This document shows, piece by piece, positions 25,646 to 37,421 of a stretch of 64,000 nucleotides of DNA. The DNA is from Diploscapter coronatus. Lineage: Eukaryota > Nematoda > Chromadorea > Rhabditida > Rhabditidae. Both the position numbers and the translations under genes were made by a program. The notes under the pieces were generated by a model. It searched no databases. It was given only the letters and a program-made list of their open reading frames with translations, and had not been told where the DNA came from. Every line of letters starts with the position of its first letter. The stretch's first letter is position 1. Location: positions 6,959,249 to 7,023,248 of the forward strand of contig OZ038423.1 in the NCBI GenBank assembly GCA_964036155.1, read 5' to 3'.

Positions 25646-26861
25646 AGACCAAGCACGATACCACTGAACAGCGAAAATTCGGAGAGAAAGCGTGAAATAT
25701 TATCAACTCTCCCAAGAAATTAATAACGCATCAAATACTTTGAAGAGTTGGTAATTGGAAAAATGTTCATACCGAATGAATGATAAAATCAATAGTGCAT
25801 CAAATGCAACATAAAATTAGAGGTGTTTCGCGCTTCAAAATGAAAATTTGACCAGCTTGCAGCGGCAGTTTTTCAAAGAATTTAGCCAACGTTTAAGATA
25901 AATCTCGCGCAGACAGAATGAGAGGATTGTAGGTATGCTAAAATGTTGCAACGTGCGCGATTTTGCATTCTGTGTTGGCTTTTATAGAAGTAAATAAATG
26001 GTCAAAATAATTCAGACAAATGGAATACGAAGCTTGTAGAAAATTTTTCATGCATAATTTATCGATGGTTCTTATATTCCTTGTACATTGACGGACAATG
26101 TTTTAGCGAAGAAAATAAGTTATGAGTAGGTAGAATTTTGAAAGAATGCGCGCCCATAAAGTTGAGAAATTTACATCATGCTTCATAAAAGTTAGGTAAA
26201 TGAGCGTTAGGAAGTGTCCAGGATCTCTAAATAAATGTACGTAATGATCAAGGTATGAACACAGTTCGGTGGAAATTATTCAAACGCGATGAAATTTAAA
26301 GGTAAAGATAAAATAACCCACACAATAGACATTAGACGACCTCTCGTATTCCACATCCACTTTTTTCTTTTTCCTTACTCTTCTCAAAAAGTGAATTTGA
26401 ACTACGAAAGGTCGCGTTAGACATGCTTGTGCGAATAAAAATGAGAAATCAGACAAGATTTACAACTAGTCTTGCACTAAATTGACAAGCTAATCTGTGT
26501 ACACGATCATTTACTGTCATGGTGCGATTATTTTTCCTCCAAGAATTGCATGGCTACAAGAAATATGTGATCTTTGCTGCCACGAAAATACTCTTTATTT
26601 ATGAAAACACAATCCAACTTGCAACAATACTTTATTTACAAAGGACCAGTAACATATGATCGATCATTATAAAGATTTAGTCTACACACAGCCCTAGGGA
26701 GCGCTTTCGTCAGGCGAAGAAAATATTATAGGGAGTAGGTTAGAGATACAAAATCGTGTAGAAAATATTGTAGGAGGGAGGTCGCAGAGGGAAAATTTTT
26801 TATGGCGAGGTAAGTCGCAAGGGCTTTCTGACGATCGTCCTCCCTAGATCTGTCTACACAT
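25646..26861. other. AT-rich intergenic DNA, nothing recognised
   Basis: No exon, repeat with defined ends or RNA gene was recognised. It holds the upstream region of the CutA-like gene and the 3' flank of the small Pro/Tyr-rich gene. Confidence 0.4.
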
Positions 26862-27342
26862 TTAATGGCAATGATGGTGATGGTATTCTCCTTCGAAGCA
26901 TGGATCAAAATGACTTAAGTAACACCCTAAAATTTACAATTTAGTCGCTTTATAATGGGAAGATCAGGACTATTTGGAAATCATAAGCTTTCAAGTCTTG
27001 CGAAACAGTAAAATAGAACGAGGAATATTAGGAAAAAATATCACTCGCACTTTCGCGTGGCTTGTAGCTTGAAGGTCTTTTGTTTTCAAGTTACAAAATC
27101 GGATATGCAATAGTTGTGATGAGTCATTTTCAAATTAAATTACCTTCGTTGTAATACATTGGTGGACGCTGATAATATGGCGGCGGATAAGCTCCATATC
27201 CCATAGGTGTCTGATTGTACATGGGGGCAGGCATCGGAGGGGGAGGCATTGGATAGCCGCCTGTAGGTGGAACTGGAGGGTAACGATTATTATATGCGTA
27301 TCCGTTGTTGTATGGATTGTAGGCGTTTGGATTATAGGACAT
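26862..27342 (-). CDS. Small Pro/Tyr-rich protein with Cys/His tail (hypothetical)
   Basis: Two exons (27144-27342 and 26862-26926) join in phase to give 87 residues. The first exon encodes a low-complexity region rich in Tyr, Asn, Pro and Gly with NPYNNGY, PPVPPTGGYP and MPPPPMPAP. The second ends with GCYLSHFDPCFEGEYHHHHC followed by a final His, that is, three cysteines and a run of histidines. There is no signal peptide. The layout (Pro/Tyr-rich arm plus short metal-binding-like Cys/His tail) resembles small stress or membrane-tail proteins, but I do not recognise the family. The second exon rests on a good acceptor, correct phase and an immediate stop, and should be checked with RNA. Confidence 0.5.
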
Positions 27343-29382
27343 TTTGCTTATCTAAATTTATACGATTATTAAGGACGTACAGTTAGGAATAGTTTCGAAA
27401 ATTTCGATACCGGCTCTGAAACATGAGTTTCAGACGATTTTGAAGTTTCAATACTAAAGCTGACTCAAAGATGTTTCAAGAATCAGCTGCGACCCACCCC
27501 TAACATATAATTGTAAATGCTAAGGTTGATCATTTCATCATACAGCGAAGAAGAATGAAATGACATACAAGTGATTTTTCATGGGTGCTTATCAGTCGAT
27601 CAATTAGAAAAATAAAACTGTCGAAGCTTCGAACCTAATGCTCAGAAAACAATCGATAGATAAGAAAGAATATTAAAAAAATACCTATAACTTTGAAAGT
27701 AAGCTTGTAAAAAGTCCATAAAATGTTCAATAACTCAAATTTGAGAAGGAAGAAACAAGTGTCAAATATTAGGCTGATCAAAAGTTATTATCGCTTGCCA
27801 AGTTTTTCTTCTCCTACAACTTTTTAACACACATCCATTCTGAACCCAATGGAATTTTGTTGACATTTATGCAAAATCATGGCGAATATATTAGGAAATT
27901 TAGAAAAATTTCAACAGAATTCGGCATTTATAGTGGATAAGATGAACAAGAATGTGAATATGACTTGTGACAGAGAACTTGTCGATGAACCTATTATTTT
28001 ATGGCATATTTTTCCACATTAGACTATCAATAACTCACAAGACTAGTATAAATTTTGACAGGCAGAAAAAACAAACAAAATTGTGAAATAGTGCTGATGA
28101 ATATGAAATTTTCACGAGACAAAGAGAAAGTATAAAAGTAAATCGAGTCTTTGAAAATCGTTGATTTGAGAAGCTGAGGCTTGAAAGTCGATCGAAGGTA
28201 AACAGAAACAGCGCATAGGGAATGAGCCGATTCGATTCGCGTCGAGCATTTTCAGTTTGAGAATTACTCACTTTGGTCGAGGCGATTAGTCAACATTTAC
28301 ATTTTAGTTTTACACCTTTCATTTAAAAATGAAAGTTTTCTATTGCTGATCTATTTCGTCATGCATCTATATCAATTGCATAACGCCTAGTTTAGTCATG
28401 ATTGATCAAATGGATTTTCGTATTTAGTCAAGCTGATCTTCGATGCAATTTAAAACGTGGATTTATAAACCTTCGGCATAACATGTTTTAATTCCAAGTA
28501 CATTTTTATTTCAATATCTGTGATAGCATTAATCATGTTAATTTTTAAAAAATTATCTCAAACATTTGAGACGCGTTATTTATAAGACTCGAACAACGTT
28601 CAAAAAATTTGTTTGCTATAAAAGATTTTCGAAAAATTTTAAAAGCATGATATATTTCGGATTCGATTTCAATTGAAAATACGGTTCCTATTCCATGATA
28701 AAATCGTGCAGAAAACTTTATATACCCTGTATTAAAGAAAAATTGGAAGAAAACATTCCGAATATACTTGGAATGCATTTCAGCAATCTAAAGAAGTTGA
28801 CTTTACTATTCCATTTTTGAATATCTTCATATCTTTTCATCTACACATTCGAATGTCAGAATTATCTAAGTGTAGCTTTACCACATTAGTGTTTGTTCAA
28901 TCGCAATTGTCATTTCCTACTCGTCATTCATTAGCAAATAATCAGCACTAATTACTTTTTGCCATTTACAATGTTTAATTGCACACTACGATTTTCATTC
29001 ACTATGAAGCCCTCTACAAGCAGACTAATACGGAGTGATAGATTTGCAAAGAGTGCATAGACTGATCGCTTATCTCCTCCCCTCTTCCTTTCGACGAAAA
29101 ATTTGCTCTTCACATTTTCTGTCATACTTCTTCACTATTCCTCCCAATTCTTACTATCCTTCCATACCAAATTGAGTCATGGCACTTCGAAGAAAGAACG
29201 ATAAAAAAGAAACAGAAAAGTGCTTAAGGCGCGATAAGAATGGACAAATTCGCCAGCATAAAACCACAACGTCCGGCAGACTCGCACATTTGATTGCCTT
29301 TTGCATTTCTCGACTGTCTGTCGCGCAAACTCATCCTTTTCCTTTTCAGTTTGTTCTGTCAACAGACTTCGTCTGCACTAAA
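27343..29382. other. AT-rich intergenic DNA
   Basis: 2 kb with no recognisable exon. A 3' splice-type site (ccttttcag) ends at 29349, 33 bp before the galectin start codon. It may receive a spliced leader or end a 5' UTR intron. Confidence 0.4.
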
Positions 29383-30478
29383 ATGCATACCGTCTACAGC
29401 CCGGTAAGGTTTATTCTATGCAAAACATATCTCATAAAATACTGAATAGAATATTGTTTGGCCATTATAAACGATAAAAGATTATAGCCTATCCCTGGAA
29501 CTGTTGCCATTCACGAGCAGTTGCGCGATGGCTGCAAGATCCGCGTGATCGGCAACGTGACCAATGGCCATCACAAGAACTTCGCCATCGAACTCCTTTC
29601 TGGACCTCACGTCGTGCTGCACGTCAACTTCCGATTCCATCACGAGCATCAGGTATAGCTATAGAGTGTTGAAGGAGGACAACGCGATTGTCTTTCTCCT
29701 TTCAGTAAAACGAATTATTCTTAATCTGTTATCGAATGAACCATGCATCGATTTCCTACCTTAAGCTTCAGGAATGTGTTAGAATATCGAGATTATGATA
29801 ACTGAGGAAAATATTCAGCAATGCTCATTGCAGGTCGTGATGAATTCCTCCAGCTTTGGCAATTGGGGGCCCGAGGTTCGCCACAAGAATCCTCTCCACC
29901 ACGGAAACTCCTTCGATCTGCTGATCGCCGTTCACTCTGATCATTATCACATTTCCGTCAACGGACATCATGTTAGATGATCTTCACGATTCTTCGTCTC
30001 AATAATTCTCTTTCAGCTGGCTGACTTCCATCATCGTTTCCCAGCTGCTTCTGTGCAGGCTGTCGGTCTCAGAGGCGATATGGGCGTCAGTCAGGTCATC
30101 TTCGAAGGATTCCACTTCCATCAGGACTGGAACCGAACTCATGACTTCGGCCACGGGGGTTACCATGCATATGGTACCGACCAATACGCGCCCCCTCAGG
30201 TTATTGATTTTCCTGGTCATAAATAACTTTTTTGTCTTGGAAATTTCCTTGAAACGCGATAATAAGCGCTTTTCTGATTATTTTCCATGTTGTTATCGGC
30301 TAAAATTCTCGAGCCCCAATATTAGTTGTTTGCCAACACATAAACACGAAAAAGACCAATGCCAACTATTGTCATCTTCAGAATAAAATCAATGTTTCGA
30401 AAGAAAAAAACTACACTACTTTTCCTTTTATTTCAGTTCCAACAAGGACATTCTTATAATGCCTATTGGAATAGATGA
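29383..30478 (+). CDS. Galectin, single carbohydrate-recognition domain
   Basis: Five exons (29383-29403, 29488-29652, 29834-29971, 30017-30199, 30437-30478) give 182 residues. The start MHTVYSPPIPGTVAIHEQL matches the galectin N-terminal strand. The sugar-binding signature is present: HVNFRF (H-x-N-x-R) at about residue 52 and, further on, WGPEVR (W-G-x-E-x-R). FDLLIAVHSDHYHISVNGHH matches the strand after the conserved Trp. The domain ends near VIFEGFHF; a His/Gly/Tyr/Gln-rich tail of about 50 residues follows. Galectins bind beta-galactosides; they lack signal peptides, and so does this one. One domain plus a tail is unlike the common two-domain nematode galectins. Confidence 0.9.
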
Positions 30479-31332
30479 GCGTCAAAGATGTCGGAAGGAA
30501 TGGCTTCAATGTGTATGAATGACAAACTAAAAATCTCGCAATAAATCTGCCTCTAATAAATGTGTTACTATTATTTTCGTAATATCGTAAAAAAGATTCG
30601 ATAGGTATTTCGAAAATTGCGTGAATAAATGTGTTCAATTTCATAATGATTGATTATTTTTTTCGTTTGAATTATGTTGTCTTGAATGGGAGAATAACGA
30701 TGAATCATAGAGACGCAAATTTCACAAAATAAAAACCGATTCGGCGGTAAGATTTATGGGTCGTGACTCTTCTCCCTCAATGACAGCCCACATTTAGTGG
30801 TATCTACGTGAGATGCGTTAAACATGAATTTATCGGATGTGGAAATTCACAAATAGCATCGAAATTGCCACAATCCATTTGCATCTACGCACCAACCTAC
30901 GCCACTCGATGCTCTTCGAAGAAATATCTGCAGAGTCTCTTCTTATACAAAAATCCCATATTTCACTGCTGCAATTCACTCGTTTTTTCAACGTTCGACC
31001 CAGGCGAGAATAAATTAAAATTGAGCCAAGAAAAACGAGAAAAACGACGACGAACGGTAATAAATTTGGAGATTGTGGCGTAAATGAATGGATAAAAGAA
31101 ACGGCAAACAGCCATAGGTTCATGTGGGGAAACGAGCGAATTTGTGTTGTTGTTTTGTTGAATTGAAGAAGGTCGTCTCTCCTGTTCCTGCAAATGGCTC
31201 ATTCTCGACGCTTCTAGAGCATGATTTGATTTGTCTACAAATTTCCCTAATTCTTTATTTCAATATCTTCCTAACATTTTCTATAGCAGTATTCAACTAA
31301 ATTCACAATACAAGCCTAATTCACCACTAATT
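30479..31332. other. Intergenic DNA
   Basis: Contains the probable galectin polyadenylation signal (AATAAA near 30624). No other gene was recognised. Confidence 0.4.
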
Positions 31333-31785
31333 ATGAAGCTGTCATTGAACTTTGTCGCTGCCGCCACTATTCTATATTCGTTGATTTATTTGGCAAAATC
31401 TACGAAAGACGCAGCCAATCAGGAGGAATCACTTTCAAAGCGATGTGGAAGGGATATTATTTCGGAGTTCACTGATTTAGTCCGTAAAGATCATCCACAT
31501 TTGCTAGGGAGTAAGTCATAATTTTCATAGCGCTACTCTCGTTCATATTTTAGAAAATGGCGAAATAAATCATGAGCATGTAGCCAATTTTCTAATCGAA
31601 GTCTACAAAACTAACCCAAAGAAATTCTCCAAATTGGGCAATAGAATTGAGAGGTTTGTTTGTACTTACTTTTGTTCTTAAAAATGATCCACTTCAGCTT
31701 TCAAATATGTTCGAAGAGTTTGAAAACTTATCGCATTCGACGTTCTTTCATACGAAATTCACCTTTACGGTATAATCGTTTGTGA
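31333..31785 (+). CDS. Small secreted protein, unknown family
   Basis: Three exons (31333-31510, 31554-31653, 31698-31785) join in phase and give 121 residues. Residues 1-22 (MKLSLNFVAAATILYSLIYL) form a signal peptide. The mature part begins with a polar stretch and the sequence LSKRCGRD, which contains a dibasic KR. It has only two cysteines and ends in a strongly basic region (SLKTYRIRRSFIRN). It lies between the galectin and the C-type lectins, among other secreted proteins. A peptide precursor or small effector is possible, but no family is recognised. Confidence 0.5.
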
Positions 31786-32295
31786 TGTTTGTTGTTTTAT
31801 TATGTTAAATAAATTTATTAGTTTTTGTAATTGTTTTTCATGGAAGCAAGTAATAAAAATTGGGTTTTAATTGGGTCGTAAAAATTGAAATAAAAATTCT
31901 GACATGAAATAAGCCGACTATAATCTTGTAAAATCTTATTAGTACTACTAAATATGCCTTGAAACTTTGAACATTTACAGCACTAGTTTCGATGTAGAGC
32001 GCACAATCTAAGATCGGGGGATAGCAACAAATAATCATGATTTTTAAGCTTTTATTACGAGGAAGTTCAAATCAACAATTAGAGTGCATTCGCATTTAAG
32101 TTTATTGGACATAAGCCAGTCTGTGCAATCCCAGTTCTTGTTTGACAATTTTCTAGATGAATTTACAAATGAAGCTATATCGTGAATGACCGACTACTTG
32201 AGACGAGACAAGAGAGCGAGTTTATTTTCTCCCCTCCTGTGAACCTCGGATTCGCGAGAGGCGGGCATTTATTCATTTGCCGATTTCCTATCCAG
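31786..32295. other. Intergenic DNA
   Basis: AATAAA-type words near 31806 may end the small secreted-protein transcript. No exon was recognised before the lectin remnant. Confidence 0.35.
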
Positions 32296-32391
32296 GCAGT
32301 CATTGATTCGGGTACGGGAGAAATCGTTTGGGTCGATCGCAGGAATAGCAATCTTGTGAACATTCCATGGCGCTGCCAACTCTACTTGTGA
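32296..32391 (+). pseudogene. Orphan last exon of a C-type lectin (remnant)
   Basis: After a good acceptor (tatccag ending at 32295) the reading frame gives AVIDSGTGEIVWVDR, then WRCQLYL and a stop. This lines up with the last exons of the two lectin genes downstream (VDSFNQSIWAPFPDSDFYKV with CQYFLC, and VNHINGTIFWAPW with CQFYLC). The other lectin exons are not found upstream, so it seems to be the leftover 3' end of a third tandem copy. Confidence 0.55.
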
Positions 32392-32895
32392 CAAGGCAGA
32401 TACATCATTTTCGAGGATTTATGATTTTTCATTCAAAAATATACACTTCTACACAATTTTAAATCCTCAAATGTTATCAGTTTTACTTGCGCATGTGTAA
32501 ATCGCAATTGATCAAATATTTCTAAATAAGCTTATCTTGCATCATTATCTTTTTAGTATTTCTCTTTGAACATTCACTGATAAGTTTGATGTAGTGCAAA
32601 ATTAGTCGTTTCTGATAAAAAAATCCCCAGAACAAGCTCTAAGATTCCATCTGACGAAAATGAATGTCGAATGATTTAGTAGTATAAATAAATCATGGTT
32701 TGATCAAAATAATGAAATCATATGCTTTTTCTCCATAAAACTTTAAGCAAGAAAATCATCACTGATAAGAAATTAACTAATTGCGAGAATCATTACGACG
32801 CATTTGGTCACTTATTGACTTTTAAGGCAAAATAATCATAAAATCAGGTAGCCAATTGATTGTGGATGGTGCAAAATTTGTCAATAATTCACAAA

Positions 32896-35285
32896 ATGCT
32901 ATTTTCGCTGATTTATTTCCTGACTATTCCAATAATTTGCTTGAAATTTGTTAGTGGACAATCATGCAGACCAGGAGAGTCAACTAATGGAGGGAGGTCT
33001 GAGTTTGAAGAAGGATTTTATAATTTTGCATCTTATTGCAGATGCTATCGATTCATGTCCACTGCGGCAAGTTTCAACTCTGCCGAAAATACTTGTCGTA
33101 TAATTGGATATGATCTCGTTTCTATACATTCGGCATTTGAGAACGGTTTCTTGCAAGGCATGATATTTTGTTTTGAAGTGTTACATAAACCATAAGGCTG
33201 AAAGTAGTAAAGTTGGGGTTTCTACCGCATTAAAATGATTCTTTTTCACGAAAAATTCCAATTTCAATTAAATTCGCAAGTATTTCTTGAAAGAGACTTC
33301 AGCTTAAATTTGAAGGTTGAAGTAGAAATGAAAATTGATATTTTAATAGCGATTCCTTGAATTTTCCGTTTAGGGGAGGCAAGCACGCAATTTGAATCAC
33401 CCTCAGGCTTGTTCTTCATCGGACTGAATTCGTCTGACACTATAATCTGGTCGTGGACTGATAATTCTGATTTTAATTATTGGAATTGGCTCCCCGGTAA
33501 TATTGAATAAACATTTTTTTAAGTCTGAACTAACACCTGCAGGAATGCCTGCTGGGGACAATCAATGCGCTGCTTTTCTGATCGCAGAGGGAAAATGGTG
33601 ATCATTAGGTTTTTGCTGATTTAAAAAAAAAAAAAGATTAGAAAAAGATGCCCTGATCAGCATATAAATTTTTAGGTTATTTGGAAACCGCGAGACACGA
33701 AACATAGGCAAAATAATCTAGGGCTAGGGTAGGGTATGGAATGGTAGGCTTTCCTCTTCCACACTATTTCTCAATATTTCGTATGTTTCGTAGTCTCGCG
33801 ATTTCCAAGTTGCCAAATTTTGAATTTATCGAAATTTTACCTTTAAACCTTCAATTAGAAAAGGAGGGAAATGGTTTAGGATAACATACCCATGTAACGA
33901 TGCGATTCAGTTTGTTTGTGCAGGAAACGCTGGTGGAACGAGGTGAATATTTTATTAGACGAGGAGAAACGAGTTAATCCGAAATTTTAGCATTGCAACA
34001 ACCCTATCTCCACTACCGTCTGTACCATCGAGTCCAAACAGAATGAGCACGACAATGCCAGTAACTTGGAATCCTTGCAGCAAGTAGTAGTTATTCATTT
34101 AACAAACCAATTATGATTTAAGAAGTACATTATTGCCGTCAACTTTCAACCCAAATAGAAACCTGTATGAGTAGGAGAATCTTATGCAAAAATAGTCATT
34201 CACTTTTTTTATTATCATCACACTTAGACCCGCCTCACTAACAACTTCGCCTGGAGCTTGTTCAGATGGGTGGATTTACAACTCAGCTAACGATTTATGT
34301 TATACTTACAAAAGCGTAAGAGAAAATCTACTACTACATCATAGAACAAGATTTGCAGTATGATATGGATTACGAAGAGCTAAGCACTTGTAACGGATCG
34401 ATTCACAGCTTAGAAGGTTACTAAACTGACATTTCTCTCGTTATTTTTTCATTTCAGAAGACTATTTTGTTGGGGGTTTGTCATACACTTTTAATAGAAA
34501 ACAATACTGGGAGAAGCTTCACAAAGATTCAGCATTTCAGCAATGATGACATCATTCTTGCATAATGACTGCTGCTTCAAGAACTATGAAGATGTTTTGT
34601 ACATTGTTGGACAAATTAGGAATTCGTCTCAAGGTAAGAGTATTTCAAATTTTTCGCTTTTTTAAAATAATTTCTAGTTAGATTATTAGCAAACATATGT
34701 ATTTCAGGTGTGGTGTGGCAAAATGGTGAGAAGTTCGACTATCATCCAGGTAGTTATAATCTTTCAAGGAGCTAATTTCAAAATAAACTTCAAATATAGT
34801 GGAGAGAAAATGTTTGGGAACGCGTTATCATTTTACATGCCTGATTTATTGGTGTAATGTGATCGTACTAGGCAAAAATTAAGCTGAATTGCATAATTTA
34901 GTACACTTAGTATTTCGAAAATAAACATATATGTAGATTCTTCATGATAAAACTATGTCAGACATGACTTGAAAATTGTTTTTCATAACTTTCGGTGCCA
35001 CTGTATGTGGAAAAATTCAAATTCTAATTTATGACAAAATCGAGCGGCAATATCTAGCATAATCGACTTAACTTTAGGCTGGGAGGATGACGATCCAAAA
35101 TATACAACAGTCATTGTAAAAATATACCATTCAAAATAAACTTTACTTTATTCATTTAGGCAACTGTGGATTCTTTCAACCAAAGTATTTGGGCTCCTTT
35201 TCCTGATTCGGACTTTTACAAAGTTCCTCCTCCATGTCAATACTTTCTTTGTAAAAGAAACCGCAATAGTTTCCTTAAACAGTGA
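32896..35285 (+). CDS. Secreted protein with two C-type-lectin-like domains (copy 1)
   Basis: Twelve exons give about 352 residues: 32896-33157, 33374-33496, 33543-33597, 33880-33942, 33991-34083, 34228-34315, 34359-34416, 34458-34475, 34541-34633, 34708-34749, 35078-35115, 35160-35285. A signal peptide (MLFSLIYFLTIPIICLKF) is followed by a first lectin domain with CYRFMSTAASFNSAENTC, IGYDLVSIHSAFEN, a YW-x-WLPG block, CAAFLIAEGKW and ITYPC. A Ser/Thr/Pro linker leads to a second, more divergent domain (CSDGWIYNSANDLCYTYKS, NGSIHSLE, CCFKNYEDVLYIVGQ, CQYFLC). The classic EPN/QPD-WND calcium motifs are not obvious, so sugar binding is uncertain. The first intron uses a GC donor (CAAG|GCATGA). 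Exon 8 is only 18 nt and is matched in the neighbouring copy. Confidence 0.85.
33681..33808. repeat. MITE-like inverted repeat, family of several copies
   Basis: TTGGAAACCGCGAGACACGA at the left is mirrored by a right arm ending TCGCGATTTCCAA, with GAAACATA/TATGTTTC inside. Centre words are GGGCTAGGGTAGGG and CTTCCACACTATTTCTCA. Related sequence lies near 42446-42576, 48105-48200 and 50341-50435. It sits in an intron of lectin copy 1. Confidence 0.65.
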
Positions 35286-35506
35286 TTAGCCTCAATGAAC
35301 TTATGTTTTATCATTTAATAATTGATTGCTTGTGCATTTTAACTGATAAATAAGTACCAAAACCAAAAACTGCGATCGTTGATTATATTTGTAATCCGAC
35401 AATAATCGGATTCTGGCATAATCAATGGCGAAAATGTGAATGCGTTAATTAGTGATGGCTTCAAGTGTCTAGTCTAGAAAATTATTATTCATAAAATCGA
35501 TTGTTA

Positions 35507-37412
35507 ATGCTGTCTTCAATATTTTGTTGCATTTTTATACTTGCACATTACTACGCTGTTCACGGGCAGTCTCAAATCTGCAATAATGCAGCTGACTCGC
35601 TAAACAATGGAAAGTATGCGCGATTATCTATCGGCTTCGCGTAAACTTCATCTACTCACTCATTTGTGAAACTCATTCCTCCTGGTTACTTAGTTAGTCT
35701 ACTGTAGGACCGAATAGGTTCAACAGTCCAGTGACTTAACTCCGACTCGATTATCAGATCACATTAGAGCGACATACTGTCAGTCCAACCCCCAACAAGA
35801 CCAAGTTACTAGGAGTGAATGATTTTCACGAACGGACAATTAGATGGAATTTGCACAATGCCTCGATTATATTGCCTTTCAAAAATGGTGTGCATTCCTA
35901 GATGTTATCGATTCGTGACTCCTGCGGACGGTTTCAATGCAGCCGCGAGTGCCTGTGCACAGATCAACTACAATTTCGTATCGATTCATAGCGCTTTCGA
36001 GAATAATTTCCTACAAGGTTATCATGAGGATCAAAGTCAGCGTCTACTTTTGTAACGATTTTAGGCGAAGCTAGCAAGAAATTAGGCTCATCGGGACTAT
36101 TTTACATAGGTTTGAACTCATCAGACGCTGTGAATTGGAATTGGGTGGATGGATCGAGTTACAATTACTGGTCATGGCTTCCAGGTTTCTCTTGGAACTC
36201 ACAATTTGTTTAACAACTTCTGGATCTAGGCGAACCTGCTGGAGCTAATATGTGTGCTGCATTCTTGATTGCGGAAGGAAAATGGTTTGATATTGTTTTT
36301 TTTACAAAAACAATAATACAAAAAGTTTAGGTTATCATACCCGTGCAGTAATCCTCTACCTTTCGTTTGTGAAACAGATGCCATTGAAGCTAGGTAGGTG
36401 CAAACAAATGCCAATAATATACGTAAATTATAAATCCTTAGTACATCGCCAACTCCAACTCCTACCCAATCAACGACGCCAATGACAAGCGGGACAACTT
36501 CGTATCATACCGAACCGACTACAAATCCATGCGGGTAATTCTTCCCTAAAGCAGGTTATTTCTTTTCAAAAACGCCAATTTCAGACCGTTTTGGACACCT
36601 GTAGCTCCGATGAATCAATTCGAAAACGAGTTAGAAAAGCATTGAATTTCTGATTAAATGTTGATTAATCAGTCATTGCATTTAGCATGGATGTTACTGC
36701 ACCTGGACCTTGTCCATCTGGGTGGAAATATTACCCAAACACGAACAAATGCTATACATACAAAAGCGTAAGATTTACGTTCGAAAACTCGACTTTAACC
36801 TCATTCAGTATGAATCATCAACCGATAATGACGTGAAAAATTGCAGCGGATCGATTCATAGTTTAGGAGGTATGACTGAATTATCATTCGTTGCAGGCGA
36901 ATTCACAACTTTCTATTTCAGAAGATTTCTTTGTCGAAGGCAAGCGAGCATGTGATAGCTGAATCATTTTATCTGATCACATTTATTCCAGAAATGATGA
37001 CACCATTTTTGAGGCAGCAATGCTGTTTCGCCGATCCGACAACCGACATAATGTACATCGTCGGCTACATTCTCAAACGTAATGATAGTAAGTTTTTTTT
37101 TTCGTTTCTTCGACTTTCAGAATTGTTTTTCTTTATCAAAATTTAGCATTTGAATGGTACAACGGAGAGCCAATGGATTATCACGTAGGAGCCCCTCTCG
37201 ATGATTATTTCGAATTCGGAGACTTTGTTATTGTACGACTTTACACAATTTTTTTTGTTTTTTTTTTTTTTAAATTCCGAATTTTTTTATAGTCCACAGT
37301 AAACCACATCAATGGAACGATTTTCTGGGCTCCTTGGTCTAGTACAAACTTCTACAAGCTTGTCGGAGCCTGCCAATTCTACTTGTGCAAAATTGATGCT
37401 GTCATTTCATAG
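35507..37412 (+). CDS. Secreted protein with two C-type-lectin-like domains (copy 2)
   Basis: Twelve exons give 338 residues: 35507-35613, 35902-36017, 36065-36184, 36230-36284, 36331-36393, 36442-36534, 36686-36767, 36809-36869, 36922-36939, 36992-37087, 37147-37232, 37293-37412. It is the tandem paralogue of the gene 221 bp upstream, with the same exon order and several identical exon lengths (55, 63, 93 and 18 nt). It has a signal peptide (MLSSIFCCIFILAHYYAVHG), lectin domain 1 (CYRFVTPADGFNAAASAC, FVSIHSAFENNF, YWSWLPG, CAAFLIAEGKW), a Ser/Thr/Pro linker and domain 2 (CPSGWKYYPNTNKCYTYKS, CCFADPTTDIMYIVGY, CQFYLC). The intron after the 18-nt exon uses a GC donor (GAAG|GCAAGC). The TTAA-bounded repeat begins 10 bp after its stop codon. 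Confidence 0.87.
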
Positions 37413-37421
37413 CAAATACGC

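Noticed and set aside
36582..36646. Extra exon in lectin copy 2 (PFWTPVAPMNQ)
   Set aside because: Including it breaks the phase with the next exon; joining 36534 directly to 36686 matches the paralogue.
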